DNA from: Echinicola rosea
Lineage (GTDB): Bacteria; Bacteroidota; Bacteroidia; Cytophagales; Cyclobacteriaceae
Assembly: GCF_005281475.1 (NCBI RefSeq)
Contig: NZ_CP040106.1
Coordinates: forward strand, 2,756,501-2,820,500
Length of the DNA: 64,000 nt
Direction: 5' to 3'
Of the stretch, positions 1 to 10,400 are shown piece after piece (position 1 is the stretch's first letter; each line of letters begins with the position of its first letter). A program made the position numbers and the translations under genes. The notes beneath the pieces were generated by a model that was not told where the DNA came from, did not search any database, and was given only the letters and a program-made list of their open reading frames with translations.

Positions 1-1769
1 CTTACCTCTTCGTCTATGGTTTCGGCGGTAGCTTCGGAGTAAGGCTTGTCAAATTTATATTCGCTTCCTTTGCTGTCATAGAAAGACACGTTGCCGATTT
101 TGTCATTCATACCATATATGGAAACGATGCTGTAGGCCATTTTTGTCACCCTTTCCAAGTCGCTAAGTGCGCCAGTGGATATTTTATCAAAGATGATTTC
201 TTCGGCAGCACGTCCACCAAGGGTCATGCACATTTCATCGATCAACTGCTCTGTTTGGTAGAGGAATTGTTCCTTGGGAAGGTATTGGGCATAGCCCAAA
301 GCTGCGATTCCCCTAGGTACGATACTTACCTTTACCAGTGGATCTGCGTGCTCTAGGAACCATCCGGCTACTGCATGGCCCGCTTCGTGATAAGCAACAA
401 TTTTCTTTTCCTCAGGAGAGATGATCTTGTTTTTCTTTTCTAGTCCTCCGATGACACGATCCACGGCATCTTGGAAGTCTTCCATGTCCACAGCTGCTTT
501 ATTTCTACGAGCAGCGATCAGGGCCGCTTCGTTACAGACATTGGCGATTTCTGCTCCTGCGAAGCCAGGTGTTTGTGCCGCCAGCTTTTTGGGATCAATA
601 TCTGAATTGGTTTTGATAGGAGCCAAGTGTACCTTGAAAATGGCTTCCCGGCCTACTATATCCGGCTTGTCAATGCTGATCTGGCGGTCAAATCGTCCAG
701 GTCTAAGCAATGCGCTGTCCAGTACGTCAGGACGGTTGGTCGCTGCCAATACAATGACACCCGTATCAGTACCAAAGCCATCCATCTCTACCAAAAGCGA
801 ATTGAGTGTGTTTTCGCGCTCGTCATTGGAGCCGGGCATTTGGCCTTTTCCACGTGATCTACCGATGGCATCTATCTCATCAATAAAGATGATACAGGGT
901 GCTTTTTCCTTGGCTTGCTTGAAGAGGTCACGGACCCTGGCTGCTCCCACACCTACAAACATTTCTACGAAATCAGAACCTGAAAGTGTGAAGAATGGCA
1001 CGCCTGCCTCACCAGCTACTGCTTTTGCCAAGAGGGTCTTGCCGGTACCGGGAGGGCCTACCAACAGTGCTCCTTTAGGGATCTTACCACCCAACTTGGT
1101 GAACTTGGCAGGATTTTTCAAAAATTCTACGATTTCCTGTACTTCCTCTTTGGCCTCATCCAAACCTGCCACATTGCCAAAGGTGATTTTTACCTTGTTT
1201 TCAGCGTCAAATAGCTGGGCTTTGGATTTCCCGACATTGAAGATTTGGCCACCAGGTCCACTTGGGCCGGCCATTCTTCTCATCATGATCCAGAATAGGA
1301 AGAATACCAACAGTAAGAATCCAAAACTGCCAAACCAATTCCCCCAGCTTTCTTCAGCGTGGGCTTCATAGCCGATCTGATCTTCCTCAGGAAGCTTGGC
1401 TTCAAGTGTTTCGAATTTCTCGATAAACTTGTCCACAGAAGGCACAGTTACCTTGTAGTGTGGTCCGGTGGGATTGAAGAAAGGATTTTGGGATTCCAGT
1501 TCGTCCTTGTATCGTTGGTTTTGTAATGCATTTTCTTTTAGGGTGACTTCCACATAGTTTTGGTTGTAGATCACCTCTACTTTTTTGACATCGTTACTAA
1601 GTACCATGTCCTCAAACCGCATCTGGGTAATTTCGATCATAGCACTGCGTTGGTTAAACCACGTAATGCCTATCAGCACAATGACAGCAGTGACGATCAG
1701 CCACAGTTGGAAATTGGGCTTTTGGGGAGGTTTGGGAATGAACTTTTTATTTTTGTTTTTATCACTCAT
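1..1769 (-). CDS. ftsH: ATP-dependent zinc metalloprotease FtsH (3' end cut by window)
   Basis: Membrane-bound AAA+ protease that degrades misfolded or regulated membrane and cytosolic proteins. The frame is open from the ATG at 1769 ([10 protein letters not shown]) to the window edge, about 589 residues, so only the extreme C-terminus is missing. Two membrane segments are visible (about residues 21-38 and 145-165) around a periplasmic domain. They are followed by a Walker A GPPGTGKT (about 236), a Walker [10 protein letters not shown] (about 293), the RPGRFD arginine-finger region, and the zinc-binding HEAGH (about 459). All key residues are present. It lies 62 bp downstream of rsfS on the same strand, so the two are probably co-transcribed. 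Confidence 0.97.
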   Translation of the reverse strand, partial: MSDKNKNKKFIPKPPQKPNFQLWLIVTAVIVLIGITWFNQRSAMIEITQMRFEDMVLSNDVKKVEVIYNQNYVEVTLKENALQNQRYKDELESQNPFFNPTGPHYKVTVPSVDKFIEKFETLEAKLPEEDQIGYEAHAEESWGNWFGSFGFLLLVFFLFWIMMRRMAGPSGPGGQIFNVGKSKAQLFDAENKVKITFGNVAGLDEAKEEVQEIVEFLKNPAKFTKLGGKIPKGALLVGPPGTGKTLLAKAVAGEAGVPFFTLSGSDFVEMFVGVGAARVRDLFKQAKEKAPCIIFIDEIDAIGRSRGKGQMPGSNDERENTLNSLLVEMDGFGTDTGVIVLAATNRPDVLDSALLRPGRFDRQISIDKPDIVGREAIFKVHLAPIKTNSDIDPKKLAAQTPGFAGAEIANVCNEAALIAARRNKAAVDMEDFQDAVDRVIGGLEKKNKIISPEEKKIVAYHEAGHAVAGWFLEHADPLVKVSIVPRGIAALGYAQYLPKEQFLYQTEQLIDEMCMTLGGRAAEEIIFDKISTGALSDLERVTKMAYSIVSIYGMNDKIGNVSFYDSKGSEYKFDKPYSEATAETIDEEV

Positions 1770-1831
1770 CGTTTAATAATTAATTCAATGACTTTAGTAC
1801 AACGAATTGAAAAAATGAAAGTTTACGAGAC

Positions 1832-2179
1832 TTAATTTATTTCGGTGATTTTAGCATCACCCCATAATTCTTCAAGTCCATAAAATTCTCTTTTATTTTT
1901 CAAGAAAATATGTGCTACCACATCAATATAATCCACTAAGACCCATTGATTGGTGTTTTTTCCTTCGTTTCTCCAGGGTTTTTCTTTATTGGATTTGTAA
2001 ACTTCTTCTTCTACGGCATCGGATATTGCCTCGATCTGTTTGTCAGATGAGCCAGAACAAATCACAAAAAAATCAGAAACAGAATTGTTAATTTCCCGCA
2101 AATCCATCACCACGATATCGGAAGCTTTTTTATCTTCCATTCCTTTTACGATAATTTTACTCAGCTCTTCTGCTGTCAT
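1832..2179 (-). CDS. rsfS: Ribosomal silencing factor RsfS (YbeB/Iojap family)
   Basis: A 115-residue protein of the RsfS/Iojap family. The family binds ribosomal protein uL14 and blocks 30S-50S joining during starvation. The family core is visible: ASDIVVMDLREINNSVSDFF near residues 19-38, VICSGSSDKQIEAI, and the C-terminal WVLVDYIDVVAHIFL. The length is normal. It is divergent from the biotin ligase gene (gap 2180-2267) and immediately upstream of ftsH, so it is probably the first gene of an rsfS-ftsH operon. Confidence 0.95.
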   Translation of the reverse strand: MTAEELSKIIVKGMEDKKASDIVVMDLREINNSVSDFFVICSGSSDKQIEAISDAVEEEVYKSNKEKPWRNEGKNTNQWVLVDYIDVVAHIFLKNKREFYGLEELWGDAKITEIN

Positions 2180-2267
2180 ACTTTTTGTTTGTAATTTTAC
2201 TTTTCATTTAAGCGTTACAATAAAAGGTTAAATATCCTTATTGTAAGACAAAATAACTAATTATTTT

Positions 2268-3026
2268 ATGCATAAAATCCTTGCCAATACTGTTTTTCTC
2301 GGGAAAGATATCATTTACATGACAGAGTGTCACTCTACCAATGAAATTGCCTTGGCCAAAATCAAAGATGGAAGCGTAAAGGAAGGTAGCATTATCCTTA
2401 CCGATAAGCAAACAAGAGGCAAGGGGCAGCGGGGAAACAGGTGGTATAGTGAGCCCGGAATGAACCTTACTTTTTCACTAGTGTTGGCGCCCGTTTTTAT
2501 CTCGCCACAGGATCAGTTTGATCTGAACAGGATGGTTTCAAAGGCGGTAAAAGATGCTCTGAAATTGTATGCAGAAGGGGTTATGGTGAAATGGCCCAAC
2601 GACATCGTTCATGAGACACAAGGTAAACTTGGAGGAATATTGATAGAAAATAGCCTGACGCAATCGCGTATTGAGACATCGGTAGTAGGGATCGGTCTAA
2701 ACCTTAACCAAGTGGACTTTGCATTTCCTGGCCCCACCTCCTTGGCCGTTTTGTCAGGTAGTCAGGTGGATAAATGGGATGTGCTGAATGATATCCTCAT
2801 CGAAATCGAAAAACGCTATATTCAAGTAAAGAAAGGGAAGACGGATAAACTGAGAGAAGCGTATTGGCAGGACCTCTATCGCCGTGAAGAATGGGCCGCT
2901 TATGAAGATGACAGCGGGACTTTTGAAGGCATGGTTACCGGAATTACGGAAGAGGGTAGGTTGGTCATCCAGAAAAAGGGCGGAAAAGTAAACCAATATG
3001 CATTTAAGGAGGTTAAATTTCTGTGA
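2268..3026 (+). CDS. birA: Biotin--[acetyl-CoA-carboxylase] ligase, catalytic type without DNA-binding domain
   Basis: Attaches biotin to the carrier protein of acetyl-CoA carboxylase through biotinyl-AMP. At 252 residues it begins directly with the ligase fold (TECHSTNEIALA near residue 19). The biotinyl-AMP loop KQTRGKGQRGNRWYSEPG lies near 47-64 and KWPNDI near 109-114, followed by GKLGGILIE. The N-terminal winged helix of E. coli BirA is absent, so it should be an enzyme only and not a biotin-operon repressor. A short SH3-like C-terminal domain follows (about 205-250). It is divergent from rsfS. Confidence 0.93.
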   Translation: MHKILANTVFLGKDIIYMTECHSTNEIALAKIKDGSVKEGSIILTDKQTRGKGQRGNRWYSEPGMNLTFSLVLAPVFISPQDQFDLNRMVSKAVKDALKLYAEGVMVKWPNDIVHETQGKLGGILIENSLTQSRIETSVVGIGLNLNQVDFAFPGPTSLAVLSGSQVDKWDVLNDILIEIEKRYIQVKKGKTDKLREAYWQDLYRREEWAAYEDDSGTFEGMVTGITEEGRLVIQKKGGKVNQYAFKEVKFL

Positions 3027-3037
3027 ACGAGGTAATA

Positions 3038-3069
3038 TTTCATAATGTCTTCAGGATTGAGTAAATTTG
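3038..3069 (+). promoter_or_regulatory. Putative ahcY promoter, Bacteroidota type
   Basis: TAAATTTG at 3062-3069 matches the Bacteroidota -7 consensus TAnnTTTG. An imperfect -33 element TTTC at 3038-3041 lies 20 nt upstream. The predicted start site is near 3076, giving a 5' leader of about 27 nt before the ahcY ATG. This is a match by eye only. Confidence 0.5.
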
Positions 3070-3102
3070 TAAGCTGAAAATTTTGATAAAAATCATAACT
3101 AC

Positions 3103-4419
3103 ATGTCAGAAACTAAATCAAAGTACGTCAAGTATAAAGTAAAAGATATTTCTTTGGCCGATTGGGGGCGCAAGGAAATCAGATTGGCTGAAGCAGAGAT
3201 GCCGGGTTTGATGGCATTAAGGGCCGAGTATGGAGCAGCCAAGCCGCTACAAGGTGCCAGAATAGCAGGTTGTCTCCACATGACCATCCAGACTGCCGTG
3301 TTGATCGAGACATTGGTGGAGCTTGGGGCTGAGGTGACTTGGTCTTCTTGTAATATCTTTTCCACGCAGGATCATGCTGCCGCGGCCATTGCTGCTGCTG
3401 GCATCCCGGTTTATGCTTGGAAAGGAATGAATGAGGAAGAGTTTGACTGGTGTATTGAACAAACCTTGTTTTTTGGTGAAGATAAGGAGCCTTTGAACAT
3501 GATCTTGGATGATGGAGGGGATTTGACCAATATGGTATTGGACAAATACCCTGAATTGGTACAAGGAATCAAAGGCGTGTCTGAAGAAACCACCACTGGT
3601 GTGCATAGGCTTTACGAACGGATGAAAAATGGTACCCTACCAATGCCGGCCATCAACGTCAACGATTCGGTGACCAAGTCAAAATTTGATAACAAATACG
3701 GCTGTAAGGAATCTTTGGTAGATGCCATCAGAAGAGCTACTGATGTAATGCTTGCAGGTAAAGTGGCCGTGGTAGCAGGATATGGGGATGTCGGAAAAGG
3801 TTCTGCCGCTTCCTTGAGAGGTGCTGGTGCCCGGGTGATCGTGACCGAAATCGATCCTATCTGTGCCCTTCAAGCCTCCATGGATGGTTTTGAAGTTAAG
3901 AAAATGATCAATGCAGCTGCTGAAGCAGATATCGTGGTGACCGCTACTGGAAATAAGGATATCATCACTGGCGAGCATTTCAAAGTGATGAAAGATAAAA
4001 CCATCGTTTGTAATATTGGACATTTTGACAATGAAATCGACGTGGCTTGGTTAAACGAAAACTTCGGTGACACCAAAGATGAAATCAAGCCTCAGGTGGA
4101 CCTGTATAATGTCAATGGCCATGACATCATCCTGTTGGCAGAAGGAAGATTGGTGAACTTGGGCTGTGCCACTGGACACCCTTCTTTTGTAATGTCCAAT
4201 TCATTTACCAATCAGACCTTGGCCCAAATGGAGCTTTGGAATAACACAGATCAGTACGAAAACAAAGTGTATGTCCTCCCTAAGCACCTTGACGAAAAGG
4301 TAGCTGCATTGCATTTAGGCAAACTAAGTGTAGAGCTGGAAGAGCTTACTGAAGATCAAGCCAAATACATTGGCGTGGAAGTAGCCGGGCCATTCAAGCC
4401 TGATTATTACAGGTATTGA
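3103..4419 (+). CDS. ahcY: Adenosylhomocysteinase (S-adenosyl-L-homocysteine hydrolase)
   Basis: NAD-dependent enzyme that splits S-adenosylhomocysteine into adenosine and homocysteine, completing the methylation cycle. The 438 residues are full length. Signatures include [20 protein letters not shown] and [17 protein letters not shown] near the N-terminus, the Rossmann motif [12 protein letters not shown] near residue 222, [11 protein letters not shown], and the conserved C-terminal KPDYYRY. The start at 3103 ([13 protein letters not shown]) is preceded by a good promoter-like sequence. The gene stands alone and ends at a strong terminator at 4441-4470. Confidence 0.98.
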   Translation: MSETKSKYVKYKVKDISLADWGRKEIRLAEAEMPGLMALRAEYGAAKPLQGARIAGCLHMTIQTAVLIETLVELGAEVTWSSCNIFSTQDHAAAAIAAAGIPVYAWKGMNEEEFDWCIEQTLFFGEDKEPLNMILDDGGDLTNMVLDKYPELVQGIKGVSEETTTGVHRLYERMKNGTLPMPAINVNDSVTKSKFDNKYGCKESLVDAIRRATDVMLAGKVAVVAGYGDVGKGSAASLRGAGARVIVTEIDPICALQASMDGFEVKKMINAAAEADIVVTATGNKDIITGEHFKVMKDKTIVCNIGHFDNEIDVAWLNENFGDTKDEIKPQVDLYNVNGHDIILLAEGRLVNLGCATGHPSFVMSNSFTNQTLAQMELWNNTDQYENKVYVLPKHLDEKVAALHLGKLSVELEELTEDQAKYIGVEVAGPFKPDYYRY

Positions 4420-4440
4420 TCTGATAAATACATAAACGTT

Positions 4441-4470
4441 AAAAAAAAGCCACTTTCGAGTGGCTTTTTT
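4441..4470 (+). terminator. Rho-independent terminator of ahcY
   Basis: A-tract, GCCACT stem, TTCG loop, AGTGGC and six T's, starting 21 bp after the ahcY stop. The symmetrical A and T tracts would let it work in both directions. Confidence 0.93.
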
Positions 4471-4670
4471 AATGTAGTACGGATTCTTTTTCTTGGGGTA
4501 AGATTGATGGGCCCCTCCGGTAACGACCGGGACTGGATATCCTGAGGATGGAGCCAAAGAAAAGTTTGGCAATAAACCGAAAGAGGTAACCCTAAGTTTG
4601 AGTGAGCAATTGATCAGAATGAACCTACAATTTTTTATATTGAGCCTATCACTGCTAAAATCAAAACGCC

Positions 4671-5543
4671 ATGTCATATCTAAATGGAATGCTCAAGCCT
4701 GATGCCCTGGAAGGAAAAAATATCCTGATCACGGGTGGCGGTACTGGACTAGGAAAGTCCATGGGGAAGTATTTTCTGGAACTTGGTGCCAATCTGATCA
4801 TTGCCAGCAGAAAGCTGGAGGTGCTCCGGATGACCGCCAAGGAACTGGAATCAGAAGTCAAAAGGGGAAGCGTATTACCGCTGGCCTGTGATCTACGAGA
4901 AGTGGATCAGGTAGAAGCGATGTTTGAAAGTGCCGTGGAAAAACTGGGACACATCGACGTGGTAGTAAACAATGCCGCAGGGAACTTTATCAGTCCTACC
5001 GAACGGCTTTCAGCAAATGCCTTTCAAACGGTCATCGACATTGTGCTAAAAGGCACCGTGAACATGACCATGACAGCCGGTAAGCATTGGATCGAAACGC
5101 GACAGCCTGGGACATTTTTGAATATTGTGACCACATATGCCTGGACAGGATCTGGATATGTGGTGCCCAGTGCGACAGCCAAGGCTGGTGTACTTGCGAT
5201 GACCCGTTCGCTGGCAGTGGAATGGGCCAAGTATCGCCTCCGCTTCAATGCGATTGCACCGGGGCCCTTTCCCACAGAAGGAGCTTGGAGCCGCTTGTTG
5301 CCAGGGGAGTTGGCAGATGAATTTGATCCTGCTAAAAGGATTCCACTGAAAAGGGTCGGGGAGCACCAAGAGCTGGCCAATTTAGCAGCTTATTTGGTGT
5401 CCGATTTTTCTGCATATGTGAATGGAGAGGTGATCACTATTGATGGTGGTGAGTGGTTAAACGGAGCAGGACAGTTCAGCCACCTGGATCAGATACCAGA
5501 AAAGCTATGGGACCAAATGGAGGCCATGCGTAAAAAGAAGTAA
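4671..5543 (+). CDS. SDR oxidoreductase, 2,4-dienoyl-CoA reductase-like
   Basis: A short-chain dehydrogenase/reductase of 290 residues. The NADP-binding motif TGGGTGLGK is at residues 21-29 and the structural NNAAGNF near 102. The stretch TTYAWTGSGYVVPSATAKAG contains Tyr156 and Lys171, 15 residues apart. That is the catalytic spacing of mitochondrial-type 2,4-dienoyl-CoA reductase (DECR1) and not the usual YxxxK of classical SDRs. RFNAIAPGPFPTEGAWSRL is also typical of that family. The probable role is reducing 2,4-dienoyl-CoA intermediates in unsaturated fatty-acid beta-oxidation. It is monocistronic. Confidence 0.85.
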   Translation: MSYLNGMLKPDALEGKNILITGGGTGLGKSMGKYFLELGANLIIASRKLEVLRMTAKELESEVKRGSVLPLACDLREVDQVEAMFESAVEKLGHIDVVVNNAAGNFISPTERLSANAFQTVIDIVLKGTVNMTMTAGKHWIETRQPGTFLNIVTTYAWTGSGYVVPSATAKAGVLAMTRSLAVEWAKYRLRFNAIAPGPFPTEGAWSRLLPGELADEFDPAKRIPLKRVGEHQELANLAAYLVSDFSAYVNGEVITIDGGEWLNGAGQFSHLDQIPEKLWDQMEAMRKKK

Positions 5544-5967
5544 TAAGCTCAGTTCGATTATAAAATCGCCACTGCGAGGCTTAGAGGGAGATATGAGGGG
5601 TGGAAGCCGTGGCAGTCTCAGTATTTCGGGATTGCCACACCCTTTTCCAACCCACATCCTCCTTAAAAGGGTTTGCAATGACGATTTTAATACAAAAATT
5701 AAGTCGAGCTCAGGTTAATAGATAAGCTAATACATATTCTTTCTAACTTCGGAAGGCTTTTGTACAGCGGGATTTGATATGGCTAGAGGAAGGTGTTGAA
5801 TTTGGCTTTTAGCCTGAGTGAGGGCAATGTTTTTGACACATTCCCCAAGGATATGCCTCGGGTAAATTGATTACCGAATTTTCCCTATTGTGCTCTATGT
5901 GTCTATGAGGATTATCAAATAAGTAGGCTATTTTACTCTTTTTGATGTCTTGGGATCCGGGTTAAAT
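5544..5967. repeat. Intergenic REP/MITE-like palindromic repeat, core about 5559-5695
   Basis: No gene is seen between the convergent SDR and 176-aa genes. The core has imperfect terminal inverted repeats: AAAATCGCCACTGCGAGG near 5563, and a right end (near 5669-5690) whose reverse complement reads AAAATCGTCATTGCAAAC. An internal inverted pair, GTGGCAGTC / GATTGCCAC, lies near 5608-5638. This layout, with 'atTGCGAGG ... GTGGCAATC ... GCAATGACG' motifs, is common between genes in Bacteroidota. The rest (5700-5967) shows nothing recognisable. Confidence 0.6.
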
Positions 5968-6498
5968 TTACTCGGAGGATTTGCTGGCTATAAACTCCTT
6001 GGAGCTGTCAAAGTGAAGACCCAATGTGTAATCCCAAGTGGGAAGGTAGTTGTGGATGTTTTTGGGATCAAGACCTGAGGTTTCGATAAAATACCAGTTT
6101 CCGGTAGCGTCATCCGAAACTGCGATTAAGGTGGTCTGGCTTACGATTTCACCTTTTGGAACGTGGGTTTTGTACACTACCGGAACCAATGCATGTATCT
6201 CGCCAGCTGTATGAGTGGTTTTGATCGGTTTGCCCACTTCGAAGCTTATTATTTTCATTCCCCTAATCTTCAAAAGGTCGTAAGCGTCAGCAAGGGCTTT
6301 TTTAACGCCTTCTTTCCCGCCGGATTTTTCCATTACCACGGGATAGGTGTACTTGATCAGTGTTTCAAAATCCTCCTCCATATTAGCTTGAGCGAACTCT
6401 TTTGCAGCCTTCTGGATGCCACTGGCGGGATGCTGTTGGGCAAATACAATAGCAGAAAAACAAATAAATACGACAGCGAGGGTTAAGGTTCTGATCAT
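5968..6498 (-). CDS. Secreted protein of unknown function
   Basis: A 176-residue protein with a clear signal peptide: MIRTLTLAVVFICFSAIVFA, cleavage probable at A-Q-Q, residues 20/21. The mature part has KEFAQANMEEDFETLIKYTYPVVMEKSGGKEGVKKALADAYDLLK, then a beta-rich half (VPVVYKTHV, TTLIAVSDD, NWYFIETSGLD). The pattern of an N-terminal helix pair followed by strands resembles NTF2/SnoaL-like secreted proteins, but I recognise no specific family. It is monocistronic and convergent with the SDR gene. Confidence 0.7.
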   Translation of the reverse strand: MIRTLTLAVVFICFSAIVFAQQHPASGIQKAAKEFAQANMEEDFETLIKYTYPVVMEKSGGKEGVKKALADAYDLLKIRGMKIISFEVGKPIKTTHTAGEIHALVPVVYKTHVPKGEIVSQTTLIAVSDDATGNWYFIETSGLDPKNIHNYLPTWDYTLGLHFDSSKEFIASKSSE

Positions 6499-6587
6499 AA
6501 ATGTTTTAGCTTAGGTAAGACAAATGTATGATCAGATTTTTAAAAATGCAATATTGTTAAAAAATAGTTGGTTTTTGTCCTAATAAT

Positions 6588-6803
6588 TTACTGTTCTACA
6601 GGGGATGCTGAAAAGTTGGTTAAATTTTCGCCTTCTGTTTCAAAATGCACCTCTATTGGTTGGCAACATACCTCGCAGTCCTCGATGTACTGCTGAGGGC
6701 TGACACTGAGGTCTAGGATCATCGAAATGGAAGCAAGACAATGCGGGCAGGTAAAATGGTGTTCTATCGTCAGCATGGTAATGGCCAGTGTGTTGAATTG
6801 CAA
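6588..6803 (-). CDS. CPXCG-motif cysteine-rich protein
   Basis: Small zinc-ribbon-like protein of the CPXCG family. CPHC near residues 19-22 and DCEVCCQPIEV near 42-52 give four spaced cysteines suited to one Zn2+ ion. The family is widespread and functionally uncharacterised. The ATG at 6803 gives 71 aa. A second ATG at 6776 (MLTIEHHFTCPHC) gives about 62 aa and fits the usual family start better. It is divergent from the copper island. Confidence 0.75.
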   Translation of the reverse strand: MQFNTLAITMLTIEHHFTCPHCLASISMILDLSVSPQQYIEDCEVCCQPIEVHFETEGENLTNFSASPVEQ

Positions 6804-6951
6804 GTTTGCACCTTATAAACTCGTTAGGAAATTCAGCATTATTTGCTGCTAAAGAAGGTCAGTACTGTTTGGTATGTTTAAAATTTACAAAAATTATATA
6901 ACTTTATAGCAACAGGGATATTTATCTTTGTGGTAAGCTTATAAAGCAATT

Positions 6952-7338
6952 ATGCGAAAACTTGTCCAAATAGTGCTGTTGATAATTTATTTCTGCTTCA
7001 ATGCGGGGATGAGTTATTCCATGCATTATTGTGGAGAAGAGCTGGCGCATATCAATCTTTTTGCAGCGGATAAGAACTGTTGTCCTGGAGGAGAGGAGAT
7101 GCCTGGGTGCTGTGACGATGTGCCCAAGACAGACCTTCAGAATGCTGACCAGAATCTGGCAAGACTCATGGATGTGTATTTTTACAACACCTCTTTGTTG
7201 CCGCTACCTGACCTGATGTCAGAGATTTTGGTGTGTTTGGCCCAGCAAACTGAAAAATATCCCACCCTCCGCCTCCAGAGTGAAGCGCCACCGTCGCTGG
7301 TTCCCATACATATTAAGCATCAAACTTTTTTGATTTAA
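6952..7338 (+). CDS. HYC_CC_PP family protein, first gene of the copper-efflux cluster
   Basis: A 128-residue small secreted or membrane-tethered protein. The N-terminal hydrophobic signal (MRKLVQIVLLIIYFCFNAG) is followed by HYCG (residues 25-28), NCCPGG (about 42) and CCDD (about 52), then a PP near the C-terminus. This is the pattern of the Bacteroidota HYC_CC_PP family that accompanies heavy-metal efflux operons. The His and Cys clusters suggest periplasmic Cu/Ag binding; this is inferred. A -7-like TATCTTTG at 6923-6930 lies just upstream, without a good -33 element. It starts a same-strand run with the cusA-, cusC- and cusB-like genes. Confidence 0.8.
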   Translation: MRKLVQIVLLIIYFCFNAGMSYSMHYCGEELAHINLFAADKNCCPGGEEMPGCCDDVPKTDLQNADQNLARLMDVYFYNTSLLPLPDLMSEILVCLAQQTEKYPTLRLQSEAPPSLVPIHIKHQTFLI

Positions 7339-7455
7339 CCATTTTTATGGGCGATTTACAGGCCCATGATTCAGAGGTGTAGCGTATCCACTGCCTGTCC
7401 TATGATACGCTGCATATTTTATTCTAATTTTCTTTTAGCATTTAAGTTATGCGTT

Positions 7456-10400
7456 ATGCTCAATGCTGTTATTAAATTCTTTCTGGAGAATAAGCTGGTT
7501 ACCGTACTCATGTTGGTGGTTTTGGTAGCTTGGGGATTGGTTGTGGTCCCCTTTCAGTGGGAGACATCCTTCCTTCCCAGTGACCCGGTGCCGGTGGATG
7601 CCATTCCGGATCTGGGAGAAAACCAACAAATCGTATTTACCGAGTGGATGGGGCAATCACCACAAGATATAGAAGATCAGGTCACTTATCCATTGACGAC
7701 TTCATTACTTGGTTTGCCAGGAGTTAAATCCATCCGGTCCACTTCAATGTTTGGGTTGTCCAGTATCTACATCATTTTTGATGATGATATTGAATACTAC
7801 TGGAGCCGTTCCCGGATATTGGAAAAGTTAAATTCTCTATCTTCCAATTTGTTGCCAAGTGGTGTACAGCCAAAGCTTGGGCCTGATGCGACGGCTTTGG
7901 GGCAGGTGTATTGGTACACGCTGGAAGGGCGGGATCAAGAAGGCAAACCTGCTGGCGGCTGGGATTTGCACGAACTAAGGTCCATCCAGGATTATTATGT
8001 GCGTTACGGATTGGCCGGTGTGGAAGGGGTAGCCGAGGTGGCTTCTGTGGGCGGTATGGAAAAGGAATACCAAGTCGATTTGGACCCTGAGGCCATGAAA
8101 GTCCACGGGGTCTCGATGATGGAGGTGCGGGAGGCACTCCAATCGACCAATCAAGCCATTGGAGCCAATACCTTAGAAATCAACCAAGTCGAATATTATG
8201 TGCGGGCACTCGGTTTTGTAGAAAACGTTCAGCAGATAGAAGAGACGGTGGTAAAAGCCACCGATAATGTGCCCCTCCGTATCAAAGACCTTGCAAAGGT
8301 AAGCATCGGTCCTGCAGATCGGGCGATGAAGGGAATCCTGGACAAGAGTGGGGCAGAGGCAGTGGGAGGAGTAGTGGTCGCCAGATATGGCGATAATCCG
8401 ATGGAGGTCATCAAGAGTGTCAAAGCTAAAATTGAGGCCATTAGTGCAGGATTGCCTGAGAAAGAACTAGCGGACGGGAGGATTTCGAAAGTAACCATTG
8501 TGCCTTTTTATGATAGGTCTAACCTTATTCTGGAGACGTTGGCCACGCTAAATGATGCTATTTTCCTGCAGATTTTGATGACCATAGTAGTGGTCATGGT
8601 GATGGTGTATAATTTGCGGGCTTCGATGTTGATTTCAGCCATTTTGCCCTTGGCGGTGCTTACCTGTTTTATCTTCATGAGATATACTGGTGTGGATGCC
8701 AATATTGTCGCCCTTTCGGGAATTGCCATTGCCATAGGTACCATGGTGGATCTTGGGATCATCCTCAACGAAAACATCCTTCGGCACATGGAGGAGGATA
8801 CAGGAGATGAATCCTTGTTGAGTACTGTTTATCATGCCACGAAGGAAGTGGCCACGGCCATACTGACAGCAGTTGCCACCACGATCGTTAGCTTTTTACC
8901 GGTTTTTACTTTGCAAGCAGCTGAAGGAAAGCTTTTTGGACCGCTGGCATATACCAAAACCTTTGCCTTGATTTCAGCCTTGCTGTTCACCCTTTTGGTC
9001 ATGCCGGCATTTGCCCATTGGGTATTTGGTTTTAAGGCAAAAGGGCACTTCTGGAAAAAATGGGGCAACATGGCTTTGGTGGTATTGGGTGGGGCAGGCC
9101 TGTTCTGGTTGCCACTGGCAGGAATGGTTTTGATGGGTGTCGGTATCAATAACCTTTTGTTTTTTTATAAACCCGAATACTACGAAAAGTACCATACGCC
9201 CGTATTGATAGCGATCGCAGTACTAGCCGTGTCGTGGATGCTTGCTACTGCTTGGGCACCATTGGGAGCAAGTGTCGCCCGTTTTACGAATTTCCTTTTT
9301 GTTCTACTTATAGTGGGGATTATCTTGGGGATATTCAGTTTGTTTATTCGGTATTACGAGTGTCTCTTGGACTGGTGCCTCGCCCATAAAGGTAAGTTCC
9401 TGCTATTGCCTGCACTGATGATTTTTGTTGGACTCAATAGTTGGATAGGTTTTTCAGGACTGTTTGGCTGGGTGGCTGATGGATTTGACCGGATTGGGTG
9501 GAATATCCGTACTACAGCAGTATACAGCAGTTTGGTGCATACATTCCCCAGTATGGGCGAAGAGTTTATGCCGGCACTGGATGAAGGGTCGTTTTTGCTA
9601 ATGCCCACATCCATGCCCCATTCTGGTGTGGAAGCCAATAAAAAAATCCTACAGCAGTTGGATATGTTAGTAACCGGTATTCCAGAAGTTTCTTCTGTAG
9701 TAGGAAAGGCGGGCAGGGCAGAGACGCCGTTGGATCCCGCTCCCATGTCCATGTTTGAGAATGTGATCCTCTACAAGCCGGAATTTAAGGTAGATGAAAA
9801 TGGCCGAAAACGTAGGTTTGCCGTGAATGAAAGTGGTGAATTTCTTAAAGATGAGAAAGGACAATTGGTCCCTGATGACAAAGGGGAGTATTACAGGCAA
9901 TGGAGGGATCATATCAAAAGTCCTGATGATATCTGGAGCGAAATTGCCAAAGCGACCAACCTCCCTGGCGTCACGTCAGCACCTAAGCTACAGCCCATCG
10001 AAACCCGTCTGCTGATGCTTCAAACCGGTATGCGGGCTCCCATTGGCTTAAAAGTGTACGGACCTGACCTGGAGACGATCGCTGACTTCAGTGTCCAGCT
10101 CGAAAAATACCTCAAGGAAGTGTCGGGTGTCAAGCCAGCAGCTGTTTTTGCTGACCGTTCATTGGGCAAGCCATATTTGGAAATTGACCTCGACAGGCAG
10201 GCCATAGCACGGTATGGGCTACAAGTGAAAGATGTGCAGGAAACCATTTCGGCAGCATTGGGAGGCGTGAAATTGACCACCACGGTGGAAGGAAGGGAGC
10301 GCTATGCCATCCGCGCCAGGTATGCACGGGATTTTAGGCAAAGCCCAGAAGCGATCGAAAACTTGCTGGTCAGTGCTTCTTCGGGCGCTCAGGTTCCTTT

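Noticed and set aside
421..1371. 316-aa + strand ORF
   Set aside because: Antisense to ftsH, whose frame has full AAA and HEAGH motifs; the + product is Ser/Pro-rich with no family resemblance.
7366..7455. Upstream start of the CusA-like pump
   Set aside because: Adds 30 Cys-rich residues before the normal first transmembrane segment, unlike the family.
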